Source of the DNA: Eutreptiella sp. 'Long Island Sound 2002'
Lineage: Eukaryota; Euglenozoa; Euglenophyceae; Eutreptiales; Eutreptiaceae
Direction: 5' to 3'
Assembly: GCA_964036045.1 (NCBI GenBank)
Contig: OZ038384.1
Coordinates: 53,396,385-53,460,384, forward strand
Length of the DNA: 64,000 nucleotides
This document shows, piece by piece, positions 1 to 9,630 of this stretch; positions within the stretch are counted from its first letter, which is position 1; every line of letters starts with the position of its first letter. A program made the translations under genes and the position numbers. The notes under the pieces were generated by a model. That model saw only the letters and a list, made by a program, of their open reading frames with translations, had not been told where the DNA came from and did no database searches.

Positions 1-59
1 CAACGGCGGTTTGACTGCATCACCCTGTGAATCATCACCAGCCTTGTCCTCCGATCCGC

Positions 60-738
60 GGGCATCAAAACGTGCTCCCCGAACTGTCGACGTCCCTGCA
101 GGGGATGATGTTTCGAAGAGCTCTCGGAGGCTGTGCGGCCATAGGTCCCTAATTTGGGTCTGTTTCCACGTGATGCCATTGCCGGCTAGCCAAGGGAGTC
201 TCGCCATACCCTTGAATTCCCATTCGTCCGGGGGAGTTGCATAATGGTAAGCCATTGCAATGCTTCTCCAACGTCCCCACCAACAGAGGTATCACCACGG
301 CAGTCCCATTGCTCGTAGGTAAGTGGCCCCAGCCCGTCGCCATGCGTGCCATCGTGCATCATGTTGTGCTGTGCCCTGGAGGAGTTGTGCCATACCTTCC
401 TGTAAGTTTGACGAGGAACCCAACGTCGTTGCTTCACCCGGGGCCAGCTTCCTGAGCCAGGCCGACCATGCCAAAGCGTACGGTCCCAAGTGTCTCGTGA
501 CTTCTCTTTCCCCACGTTTGAGTCCTTGGAAAGTGAGACCCATCTTGGTGATGTTCGACTTTCGAGTCGGCGCGATCTCGGCGACCTGGGCAAGGGTGGA
601 GAAGGATGGCACGGCTCCCGTGTAAACTTTCCAGTCCCCCGCCGTTTTACACCCTTCCCCCAGTAGTTGTAGTACTTCTGGTCCTCCGTATGGCCTGTGA
701 CAACGTGTTTCCTGCGGTGCCTTAGCTAGCCTCCACAA
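60..738 (-). pseudogene. Tyrosine recombinase fragment of a YR retroelement
   Basis: The minus strand encodes the C-terminal part of a tyrosine recombinase. A HAWRRAG block (His-x-x-Arg catalytic pair) is followed by a GRWRS segment and AYHYATPPDEWEF, which carries the candidate nucleophilic Tyr. The same blocks, in the same order, occur in the recombinase of the retrotransposon at 9.2-14.3 kb (HAWRRGG, then AGRWD and RYASAP), so this is a second, diverged element of that class. The frame is interrupted by a TGA near 292 just after GLPW, so the copy is dead or frame-broken. Its natural role would be integration of a circular DNA intermediate by site-specific recombination. Confidence 0.7.
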
Positions 739-1296
739 CCAACCATCCCAATTGGATCACTGCTTTAAGGGCTAAAACGCATCCTCGCAGGGATCCTGCC
801 TGGTATCCTAATGCACACATGGATAGCAGTACTTTTTACGCCAAGGACTGGGTCTAGTCCCACGGGCATGTACCTCCAATCCTGGCAAAGCTCCGAGGGT
901 GGGATATGTATGAGTGATGTGTGCTGGGCTTCCACGTTGAAACCAAGCATGCCGATGCACACTCCGACGGGTTGAGCTCACCCGGGTGAACCCAATCCTC
1001 CATGATTTCTGGCCAGATGATGAACCTTTCGGGATCCACAGCGGCCGGGTCTTGCATAGGGTTTTTGATGACCCAGTCCAGTCGCCGTTGTGCAAACCCT
1101 GGTATCGACGGCCAGACTGGGGTATCCCGTCACTCCAACCTGGGGCATATCCACACCCAGTGTCTCCTGATACGACTGTGCTTTCGACAGGTTTTACAGG
1201 GCCCCACCGGCGAATCAGATCTCACCCATTCTCCACGATGCACCTCAAAAAATTCGACCCCATCAACCATTTTAAATCGTCTTTTCATTACCTTTT

Positions 1297-1998
1297 TCAG
1301 GCGTGCCCCTTAGGGCTAAGGTCAGATGTGAAGTCAGGGTTGGAGGAGGCCTGCTTTGTCGACGAAGACTCGGACTCATATCGGTTCTTGTAGCATCCAC
1401 AAGGCCTCCACAATTTGAATCGCCGCCGTATTCGTCTCCAGGGGCCTCGGTAGTGTAGAGGGGTCTCCTCCCATGGGCGTATCACCCGTAGTTGCCACAA
1501 TTTCGGTCCGGATGGTCTCATCCTTCCGCTGTTCCTCGGTCAGGGTAAACAGGGGAGGCTTCTGAGATTCGTCGTTCTACTGATGGGTCATTTGCATCCT
1601 CTTCAGGATGGTGCATTTGAGGAAGTAAATCGTTCCAGTTACCCACCGTGGATGGTTCCATGCCCCTGACAATTTGAGAAGCTCCTTAAGTGACAAGGGG
1701 GGAATTTTATCATCCTGTTGTTCCGGGGCCTCCGATAGTCGGTTTACCTTCTTTGTCAGCGATTGAATCAGATCAGCCTGTCCTTGAAGCAGGGACATTG
1801 GAGCAGGGTGACGTCGGTTGCCGGAGGGTTCAGCTTCGGGTCCTGTGATATCCTCTCAAAGATTCTTGATCCCACATTCAATGCGACCTTTTCCGTGGGG
1901 GTGTATCCAATTATGCATTCCACAAGTTGCTCTTCGGATCCATGGAAACCCACAGCCACCGCAAATCCCTCTAGCCACTTAGCTTTGTTCTCGCCCAA
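1297..1998 (-). pseudogene. Gag-like fragment of the same YR retroelement
   Basis: Two overlapping minus-strand frames (about 1998-1768 and 1798-1577), followed by a third short one, read as a gag-like protein. The stretch KIPPLSLKELLKLSG resembles KVPPLSEGELAKIT in the gag protein of the retrotransposon at 13.0-14.1 kb, in a comparable position after a charged helical segment. The order gag then recombinase on the minus strand fits one element running from about 2.0 kb to the window start. No zinc knuckle could be read with confidence. Reading frames shift at least twice. Call rests on one short similarity and on position. Confidence 0.4.
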
Positions 1999-2399
1999 CT
2001 GTCTGAGAGATTTGTTGATTTGTACCTTTGCTCTGGCCTAGTCCGTGGCAGATGTGTTCTCTCTCAGAGCATCATGAACACCTGCCTCTATGTGATCTCC
2101 AAATTCCATACAGTCAGACATTTGTGGCAGCCCTTGGGCAAATATTAAAAACAAATTTGAACCACGAAATAAAATACGCATGACATGAAAGCCAAGTTTG
2201 CAAAGCAAACGGTCGTGGTATATCGATGCATTTGATTGCTCAGGACCTTTGGGATGGCGGCGAGGTGGAAGAAATTGTCCTTAAAGATGACTACTTCCAC
2301 CGTGCCGATATAAAGTATGACCTCTACCGAAGTGCCAATCAGCAAACACACTTCACCTTTACGGCTCACCACCAGCCCCCGGGCGACAGCCGTTGGCTA

Positions 2400-3100
2400 A
2401 ATGCCGCACTCTAAATCCTTCGTCAGAGGGGCCCAATCCTAATCAAACCCCAACATGTTTTACCCCAGCATGTGTTACCCCAGCTTGCGTTTACTCTTCC
2501 ACACCAACTTTGAGGCATGTCCTTGTAGGATGGCGCGCAGTGAAGGGGCCACAGTCACAAGGACAAACTTCGCACAGTGGGCGCACTGTGGACGCACTGC
2601 ACGCGCTCTGCGAGCAAATGTATCAAAGACCACCCAGAGGAGAAAGAGGGAGGAAACATCAAGCAACACATGCGGATGCAGCAACACAACAGAACAATCT
2701 GATTTTGATATGCCTGAAATCCCTTGTTTTCACAATTACAAATCCAAATTGTAATTATGCAAAAGCATACAAGAGGGGCACATGTTCAAATGACATGTGC
2801 CACACTATAATGTATCTTCATGATGGTGAGCACACAGTTGACAACAAACACGATCATCATTTTCCTTGACATCTTCTGGCGCATCCTGTTGTGCCCGCAC
2901 AGACTCACGCGCATGAGGCCAAGGTCCATAGAGCTGATACCTAGTTTGTCTCCTAATACAAAGCTGCGTCAAGTGCGGCCAAAAATTGACGTGCTCGTGT
3001 TGAGAGTGCGTATACCCAACTCAAGGGGCTCAAAATGGTGAAAAATGGGTGAAAATGAGTGACAAGTAACCCTCCCCGCTTAAATGTACTCCCGGGGTAC
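2400..3100. other. No recognisable gene
   Basis: Low-complexity, moderately AT-rich DNA between the YR remnant and the pogo-like element. A GGCGCACTG motif cluster near 2560-2610 recurs in the same orientation near 5890-5945, on the other side of the pogo-like element. No credible coding region was found. Confidence 0.5.
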
Positions 3101-3211
3101 CTTAGGTTCTCAACTTTCATCGGGTCCCAAGGGGGGGGGTACATTAACTGGGGGGGGGGGGGATTAAGTGGGGAGTTTGATACATATTTCCCTTGTGTTG
3201 CTCGTTCAGTC

Positions 3212-3844
3212 ATGGCTGACATTGATGTATGCACTTTTGATACCAACAACGATGAGGATTGTTCGGATCACTCCGATTTGGGCAGCCTATCAGATGGTGG
3301 AGCCGAGCAACCTGGTGAAAATGACAATGACCTGATGGAGGATGAAGCGTTGTTGAGGGCCCTCGAAAGTGTTGAAGTTGATGCTGACAAAGTTCAAAAT
3401 GATGCTGGAGTTGGCGGTGGGGGAGTTGATGGGACTGTTTATGGGGCTGTAGTTGGAGGTGCTGAAAATGACGGTGTTGTAGCTGGCAGTGAGGTTACTG
3501 ATGGTGCTGAAGTTGGTGGTGCTGAAAATAATGGTGCTCCAGTTGGCAGTGGGGCTGCTGGTGGTGCTTAGGTTGGTGGTGCTGAAAACAATGCTGGTGA
3601 AGTTGGCGGTGGGTTGGCAGTGGCTGCGGTAAAACTTGCAAAGTACAGAACATTTACACTTCGTACAAAACTGCAAGCTGTTCCTGACGTGCAGAACAAA
3701 AGGGTTGCAAAGAGAGAACTGTTGCGGTGCCTAGGGATCCAAAAATTACAATTCAGGAAGTGGGCAAAGAACTTGGATGTGCTCAAGCAAATGGCACGTG
3801 AAGCTATCACAAAGGGCCGTGCATTGCTCAGGCACCGTGTATGA
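3212..3844 (+). pseudogene. N-terminal, DNA-binding part of the pogo-like transposase
   Basis: Translation from the ATG at 3212 gives an acidic start, then Gly/Ala/Val/Glu-rich imperfect repeats of the VGGAENN type, then a basic psq/CENP-B-type helix-turn-helix (FTLRTKLQAV, RVAKRELLRCLGI, LQFRKW). In pogo transposases this domain binds the terminal repeats. An in-frame TAG at 3569 sits inside the repeat: GAxVGGAENN has Glu at x in the neighbouring unit and TAG here. The frame continues normally to TGA at 3842. The catalytic half lies downstream at 4.5-5.7 kb, separated by a G-rich insertion. Confidence 0.65.
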
Positions 3845-3879
3845 GTTAGTGGCAATGGCATGAAGACCAAATACCCAGA

Positions 3880-4110
3880 GTTCACGGGGGGGACCTCTCC
3901 TCGCTTTTGGACGCGACCCCCCCCCCAGTACAAGTGGGCCGAAGGCCCCCCCGGGGGGGGGGGGGGGGGGCATTGGACGGGGGGGGGGGTGCAGGGAGGG
4001 GCGAGGGGGGGGCGGGCGATTGGGAGGGTCGGCTGGGGGGGGGTCCAAGTGGGGCGGTTTGGGGTGGTGGGTTGGGGGGCGGGGGGGGGGGGATCATTGC
4101 TCTCCATTTT
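3880..4110. repeat. G/C homopolymer-rich insertion
   Basis: Dense runs of 6-14 G or C residues. All reading frames here give only Gly/Pro-rich or Arg-rich artefacts. It splits the pogo-like transposase between its DNA-binding and catalytic parts. Run lengths in such DNA are unreliable. Confidence 0.7.
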
Positions 4111-4140
4111 GGACTCCAACACTCACTCTAACCCGAGCCT

Positions 4141-4290
4141 CGGGTGAGAGCTAGGGCTAGGGGCAGGGCTAGGGTTAGGGCTAGGGTTAGGGTTAGGGCT
4201 AGAGTTAGGCTAGGGTTAGGGTTAGGGTCAAGGGTAAGGTTTGTGGGTAGGGTTAGGAGTAGGCTGAGGGTTGGGGTGGGCATTAGAGTC
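4141..4290 (+). repeat. Degenerate telomere-like TAGGGT array (interstitial)
   Basis: About 150 bp of mixed AGGGTT, AGGGCT and AGAGTT units (for example AGGGTTAGGGTTAGGG near 4208). It is flanked on both sides by transposon sequence, so it is interstitial rather than a chromosome end. Confidence 0.7.
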
Positions 4291-4499
4291 AAGGTTGGTT
4301 TCAAGGATAGTGTTGAGGTGCAAAGTGGACAAAATGGGCAAGGGGAATGAAAAAAAAAAATTTCGGGCGCCTTTGGCGCCACCATATGTATGGCCGGTAG
4401 CTATTGACCCTTGGTAACTAAGTGGGCCCGGAGGGCAGGGAGGGGGGGGGGGGGGGTCGCGTACCAGAACCGAGGAGACGTCCCCCCCGTGCCAGAGTT

Positions 4500-5714
4500 G
4501 AACAAACACATGAATAAATGGTGGGATGAGGAAAAAGTCCAAAGGAAGGAGAGGGTAACACATTTCAAGTTGCATTAGGAAAAGCTGAGATTTGCAAAAC
4601 ATAATGACTTCCCCGATACTGTCAATGCATCACACTGGACTGTAAATTATGTTGTTTGTGAGAACAAGGTTTTGGCTCTAGAGAAAAGGGTCTTTTCCAA
4701 ACCTGGATGTGTCCTGTTGGAAGAGGCTTAGAAGTTTCACACATCATGCCGCAACATGCATGTAGCCAACCTCTTTCGCATTTATGCCACGGATGTTTGG
4801 AATTTGGATGAGGTACGCATGAGTTTGACAGGTTCCATGGACCTAAAAATGCGCAGCCTAGTGGACTGTCATCGGGACAATGAGGTCCGCCGGAGCCCAT
4901 TTACATCAAATGATTACAAACGTATGTGCACTGTGTTACTCAGTGCCCAAAATTTGCCAAAAGTCTCCTATCAGCCGATGCGCCCCGTGATCATTTTCAA
5001 AGTAACAGGATCACGTGCTGAGGTAGCTCAATATGACACAGGTGTGATGGTCACACACCAAACCAATGGTGTTGTTCATACACAGTAATTCCTGAAATGC
5101 TACATTATGGAGTGGCGTAAAATGCCAGTGATAGATGGGGGTGTCCGATTTGTGGGGTATGATTCTGCCTCAGCCCATCTGTCAACAACCGGAAAGATGA
5201 GTTCCTCCCTCACTATACATGTGTTGCTGTGATACCAGGTGGTGTGACCCCTTTCCTGCAACGCAAGGACATCCATTTCATTTTTGTTCTCTGCAACAAG
5301 TGGAAACGAGTGGCCCATGAGTGGGAGGATGCAAATGCAGGCAAAAAGCTATCAATTGCCCAGCAGCGTATCCTACTCACCAAATTTTGTGCCCGGGCAT
5401 GGGAATTGACTTTACAATCAGTGGATCCTGAAAAATCTTTCACCAAACTCAGGTATTTGTGGCCAAAAGACGATGGTTCACACATTCAGCTCCGTGCTTT
5501 GCGTGACTACAAGTATAACCCAGACGCGGATCTGACTCAATTTGCCAGACCAACCGTGAGGAGCCCCCTGCCAAGAGGCAGAAACAACTCAGCATCCGCT
5601 CTCTCAGTGACATTCCGGACACGTTTCGCAGAACACGTTTCATGCATTTTGAGGCTGCGCGGTCCCGGGATGTGGGTACGTCAAGAGTTGGGCAGTTTTG
5701 GGGGGGTACATTAA
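4500..5714 (+). pseudogene. Catalytic part of the pogo-like transposase
   Basis: The plus strand reads VWNLDEV (first catalytic Asp, near 4795), then about 300 bp later VGYDSASAHLS (second Asp, near 5160), then VIPGGVTPFLQRKDIHF near 5230-5290. The last block is the diagnostic C-terminal motif of pogo/Tigger-type transposases, followed by a helical tail (TKFCARAWE). In-frame stops occur at 4576 (TAG), 4729 (TAG) and 5086 (TAA), and the last part lies in another frame from about 5205. The protein would cut and paste the element at TA sites. It is a relic. Confidence 0.7.
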
Positions 5715-5799
5715 CATTTTATCTTTGACTGGTCCCACAGAGGGGTGTACGTTAAGTGAGGGGGGTACATTAACGGAGGGGGGGGGGAGGGGATATGGC

Positions 5800-6540
5800 A
5801 CATCCCAAATGCACAAGAACCTTTGAAAACCCAGTTGTGGAACAACAAAATTGTGGAAAAGGGCCAAAACTAGGATTTCAGTATTTGCCGACATGCAAAA
5901 CTTTGCACTGCTGGCGCACTGCGGGCGCACTGCGAGCAAGGCATTCCCACAGTCGCAATGACAGCCACACACACAGCTACAATCACCACTATACACACAG
6001 CTGCATCCCCCCAGTAACCACACCCCCCGCTAGCCCTGCCCAAAAGCACGTCCCATTATGTGCCATCACATCCGATCCTGTATGCACATGCACATGCACA
6101 CCCCGTCAGGAAAGCGCAGCTTTGCAAATGATCTCGAAATGAAGTCAAAACGTGCCCAAACTGGTAAATTACAAATGCCTCATGTTCATGATAAAAAAAC
6201 ACAGCGTGAACGTGGAAGTGCCCACTACGCTGGCTGCCCTGGAACGCCACTTACCGGGGTTGTACACGCGTGACACGCTGAGTGGTGCACTACGGAATGA
6301 AGAAATGAAAAAAAGCTGGAAAAATGATCAGGAATGGATGGATGTACCCGGCCTCCCATTGTGGGCAGGAGCATAAGGGAACTGCTCCAGTGTGCGGACC
6401 AGATCCATATCCCCAACACGAGCACATAGGCAGAACACCAGTTCAGTCCGCCTGTGCGCACCCGTGCCCTGCGTTGTCAGACGCCGGCGCGCACGTTTAC
6501 CATGCAGGTACAGTTGCGGCACGCACACCATGCCTGCTTC
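5800..6540. other. No recognisable gene
   Basis: Only short frames without family motifs. CACA-rich stretches occur near 5960-6000 and 6085-6105. Confidence 0.5.
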
Positions 6541-6554
6541 ATGCCACACTCCCG

Positions 6555-7697
6555 CTACTGCACCCTGCGTAACAGCGGGAAGGCAGTGACAAGGCACCTG
6601 AGTCCACGCTGGTCAGACTCCGGCTGTGGGCCAGCTGAGTAGTGCCGGTCGCGGATGCTACCAGCAGAGGGCTTACTGCCAGGGCTGCGGCCGCCACTGG
6701 AAGCCCCAGCACCCGGGCTCCGGCTACCGGTAGTGCAAGGGCTGGACGCCGCAGTGCTGGGGCTGCGGGTGCCAGTGGAAGTCCCGCCCCCTGAGAATGC
6801 CGCCATCGGCATGGACAGAAGCCCCAGCGCGAGCGCCGGCACTGGCGCCGCGCCCGGCGGTTTGCAGCCATGCGCAAGGTTGGGGCTTCGGCGGTCTGAT
6901 GGGCCGTCTCTGCCCAGCCATGCGGCCATGGGGGCGCCGCCCGGCGGGGCTGGGGACAGCGACCTCCCCGGGGACAGCGGCCTCCGGTCCGGCGTTTTGA
7001 TGCACAGCCAGGCGCTGGGCGTGCCGCTGTCGGCGCTGGAGTTGACGACCCGGACCGGGCCCGGCGACATGGGCCGGACGTCGACAACAATGTCGCGGCC
7101 TGAGCCGCTGGGGATGTCAATCAAGGATGGGGAGCGGCTGGAGTGGGCGCCGGTGTGGGACGTGGCGGGGCGGGACGGTTTGCTGGTGGCGCTGGTCTGC
7201 CGCGCGCTCGCCAGCTGGACAGTCGCGCTGGGGCTGCGCTGTGTGATCTGCGGCGAGGTGCCGCGGTTCTGTGGCAGCTCGACGCGGAGGTTGCGGCTGG
7301 TGTGCAGCTTCGGGACAGGCCGGCGGCCGAAGCCGTCGGGGCGGGAGTTGGGGGAGCGGGGGGTGGTGTCCTGGGAGAAGGAGCGGGGGCTGGAGACGTC
7401 TTGGCGGGAGGCGGGAGACGTCGGATCGCCCTCATGCCCGACAGCCCAGACGTCCCGCAGCAGGTCGTCTTCGGCAGCGGAGTCAAGGGTGACCGCTCTC
7501 ACGAACGGGCGGGGCTGCCCCACCAGCATGTCATGGGCGGGGTGGGCCAGCGCATCGGTGCTGGGACGGCGTGAGGGCTGGTTGCTGCTGGTTCCCCGGG
7601 AGGATGGAGACCCCACCGTAGACCACGAGCTGCAGATGGGGTAGCGGAGGCAGAGGCACGACGTTTGTTGATTCAAAAAAGAGAGAAAATCAAACAA
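6555..7697 (-). CDS. Ser/Pro/Arg-rich disordered protein
   Basis: A minus-strand frame of 380 codons in a GC-rich block. It is rich in Ser-Pro and Arg-Ser-Pro units (RSPSLID, PLSPGRSLSP, DRRSPNL, GSRSPGAG), which look like proline-directed phosphorylation sites or an RS-like domain. No enzymatic motif is visible. The plus-strand frame over the same DNA (6655-7644) lacks this regular pattern and is treated as its shadow. It could be a C-terminal exon of the RING gene upstream on the same strand (8.6-9.0 kb), or a separate gene. The stop is TAG at 6555; reading past it gives a short Cys-rich tail. Function unknown. Confidence 0.45.
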   Translation of the reverse strand: MFDFLSFLNQQTSCLCLRYPICSSWSTVGSPSSRGTSSNQPSRRPSTDALAHPAHDMLVGQPRPFVRAVTLDSAAEDDLLRDVWAVGHEGDPTSPASRQDVSSPRSFSQDTTPRSPNSRPDGFGRRPVPKLHTSRNLRVELPQNRGTSPQITQRSPSATVQLASARQTSATSKPSRPATSHTGAHSSRSPSLIDIPSGSGRDIVVDVRPMSPGPVRVVNSSADSGTPSAWLCIKTPDRRPLSPGRSLSPAPPGGAPMAAWLGRDGPSDRRSPNLAHGCKPPGAAPVPALALGLLSMPMAAFSGGGTSTGTRSPSTAASSPCTTGSRSPGAGASSGGRSPGSKPSAGSIRDRHYSAGPQPESDQRGLRCLVTAFPLLRRVQ

Positions 7698-7699
7698 AC

Positions 7700-8630
7700 T
7701 GGGGTCGTCCGGTGGTCAGCTGCTGGTTGAGGCACAAACAGAGACGACAGTCGTCTCTTCACGTGGCATCAACCGACGGCGGTTGTGGGCCAGGCAAGTG
7801 CCCGAGCAAGCCCTAGCCAGGTCTTTCCAATCACAGTGTCGAAAACGGGCACACTACCGGCGCCTCACAGGAAATCGTGCTCGAAAGGAAGGGGCTCTGC
7901 TGTTTTGGATCGTAGGTGCTACTGGCTGTTAGCTGTGCCACCCCCTCCTCCCTGACCCCCCCCCCATTGCAAGTGATTCCCTGGCACCTTCCGTGCACAA
8001 AATGGCCCATTTCATTCGCGAAACAGCATTTGCACCACCATGACCTGGCAACACAACAGGAATGCAACAGGTACAAGCGCTATGTTGGGCGATCAGCTGG
8101 GTGAATGTCCAGTTAAAATTGTCTATGCAATTTGTCGGATTTGCTCGTTCTAAGGAGGCTAATTGAGTGCTTGACTTGATGTCCAGCACCTCTGACAAAA
8201 CAAGATGGGAGACAAGCTGGTTTACACTGCGCTCTTCGCTTGATGCAGCTGATTCCGACCAAATCCTGGATGCGAAGGGGATCGGTACGACTGAGTGGCA
8301 AGGGGTACGGGGCTGAGTCCCAACGAGATTCTGTTTCTGTGAATGCTTGCCGGATGCCAGGCACAAATCTGGTGGTGACCTGCAAATCGGGCCGGTAAAC
8401 CTTTCATTCGTGATTTATTCAAAATTATCAACGCATCGCAAACGAGAGATTTGAGGGCAATACATTGGGATCACCCAGACCCCCTTCCTAATCTCTCCAT
8501 CGTTTTTGACTCGCCCCGGGGAGTCAAAAACTCGTGGGCGCATGGGCACATGCACGTGCTTGCAGAGGGCATGCAGAGCGTTGGTAGATGCCAGCAAACC
8601 AAACTTGGCCTACAACGACTTTTCAAAGAT
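7700..8630. other. Intergenic or intronic DNA
   Basis: No convincing coding frame. It lies between the RING exon and the Ser/Pro-rich frame on the same strand, so it may be intron. A short inverted repeat around CGCCCCGGGGAGTCAAAAAC occurs near 8503-8535. Confidence 0.4.
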
Positions 8631-8638
8631 AAGCACAG

Positions 8639-8989
8639 TCACCAGCACAAGCAGACGAGAAAGCACCTGAAAGCGCTGTCGCTGCGTGCTGAGCTCAGAC
8701 CAGGGTCACTGTCGGAGCCCAGTCGGGCTATATCTTGCATTGTCATGGGGTGACAGCAGGTGGGGCACTCCGGCTTACGGGAAAGCCAAGCCTTCGCACA
8801 ATCGTAACACATGCTGTGAAAGCACGGAGTCAAAATCGGGTCGCTAGACACCTCCATGCAAATGGGGCACTCCTTCTCGAGCAGTGACATGTTGCGGGAC
8901 CGCTCTGAGGAACAGATTCCGAGGAACATCTGCATGAAGATTCTGGAGTCAGTCCACAGCCATGACCACTGCCCTGATGCACCCAGCAA
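8639..8989 (-). CDS. RING-finger (C3HC4) protein, probable E3 ubiquitin ligase exon
   Basis: The minus-strand frame contains a textbook C3HC4 RING: CPIC, then C-x-H after 11 residues, then C-x2-C, then CPTC, at residues 41-78 of the frame (about 8869-8756). The spacing is C-x2-C-x11-C-x-H-x2-C-x2-C-x10-C-x2-C. RING domains recruit ubiquitin-loaded E2 enzymes. The DPILTPCFHSMCYDC style recalls RINGs of the SHPRH/RAD5 group, but no helicase motifs were found nearby. The N-terminal boundary is uncertain; the frame is open upstream and splicing is likely. Downstream on the same strand is a Ser/Pro-rich frame that may belong to the same gene. Confidence 0.7.
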   Translation of the reverse strand: MLGASGQWSWLWTDSRIFMQMFLGICSSERSRNMSLLEKECPICMEVSSDPILTPCFHSMCYDCAKAWLSRKPECPTCCHPMTMQDIARLGSDSDPGLSSARSDSAFRCFLVCLCW

Positions 8990-9190
8990 AAATTCTAATC
9001 GTTTCCCAGAAGGCCTCCTGTTTCACAACAGCAGGCACAAAAATAAAATAATCCAACGTGTTTTCCCCTCCGCCACTCGCTACATGCAGAATTGAACCTG
9101 TGAGTAACCTCCCCCCGTTGCGCAAACAGCGGCCAAGGCATAGAAGGCTGAAAATTGCAGAAACAGCGCCAAGTGTTGTTGAGACAAGGA

Positions 9191-9296
9191 GGTTTTGGCA
9201 TGTGCACGCCCTGCCCTGCACCGCCCTGCACTGCCCTGCACCCCTCTGCACTGCGCACTGGACATGGACAGCTACTGTATTTGCAGGCCCCCTGGG
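9191..9296 (-). repeat. Split direct repeat B2 (terminal)
   Basis: About 105 bp starting GGTTTTGGCATGTGCACGCC on the plus strand and repeated nearly exactly at 9509-9613. It contains short CCCTGCA units. This is the 3-prime end of the element. Confidence 0.85.
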
Positions 9297-9364
9297 GGCA
9301 CGATGATGGCCTCTGGCCGCGCTTATAGCGCCACATAGTGCGTAGTACAACACCTCCCGGGCGA

Positions 9365-9512
9365 GTAGTCCCCCCGAAAGCACAGTCAGAAGAAAAGCAT
9401 CAACTGGGGAGCACAGGGGGGGGGGGGGCGGTCAGCCTCAGTCACTGCCACTGCCACTGCCACTGTACCCCCCCCCCTCCCAAAACCTCAGTTTTTATGG
9501 AAAACTTCGGTT
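9365..9512 (-). repeat. Split direct repeat A2
   Basis: 148 bp starting GTAGTCCCCCC and ending ACTTCGGTT, essentially identical to 14139-14286. It contains a G-run and a CTGCCACTGCCAC tract, and overlaps repeat B1 by four bases. Confidence 0.85.
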
Positions 9513-9613
9513 TTGGCATGTGCACGCCCTGCCCTGCACCGCCCTGCACTGCCCTGCACCCCTCTGCACTGCGCACTGGACATGGACAGCTACTGTATTT
9601 GCAGCCCCCTGGG
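9509..9613 (-). repeat. Split direct repeat B1 (internal)
   Basis: Second copy of the 9191-9296 repeat, lying directly next to A2 and just beyond the RNase H stop codon. Confidence 0.85.
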
Positions 9614-9630
9614 ATAAAAATTTTTGACTG

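Larger units (their letters stand above)
3106..5795 (+). mobile_element. Decayed pogo-like (Tc1/mariner superfamily) DNA transposon
   Basis: The interval carries, in order on the plus strand, an N-terminal helix-turn-helix protein segment, a G-rich/telomere-like insertion, and a DD[E/D] catalytic segment typical of pogo transposases. A GGTACATTAAC motif within G-runs appears near both ends (3137-3150, and twice at 5703-5785) and may belong to the termini, but a clean inverted repeat and TA duplication could not be fixed. Several in-frame stops and frame changes show it is not active. Confidence 0.65.

Noticed and set aside
3860-4150. Gly-rich or Pro-rich proteins
   Set aside because: Entirely homopolymer G/C DNA.
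4141-4290. Chromosome end
   Set aside because: Coding remnants of one transposon lie on both sides.
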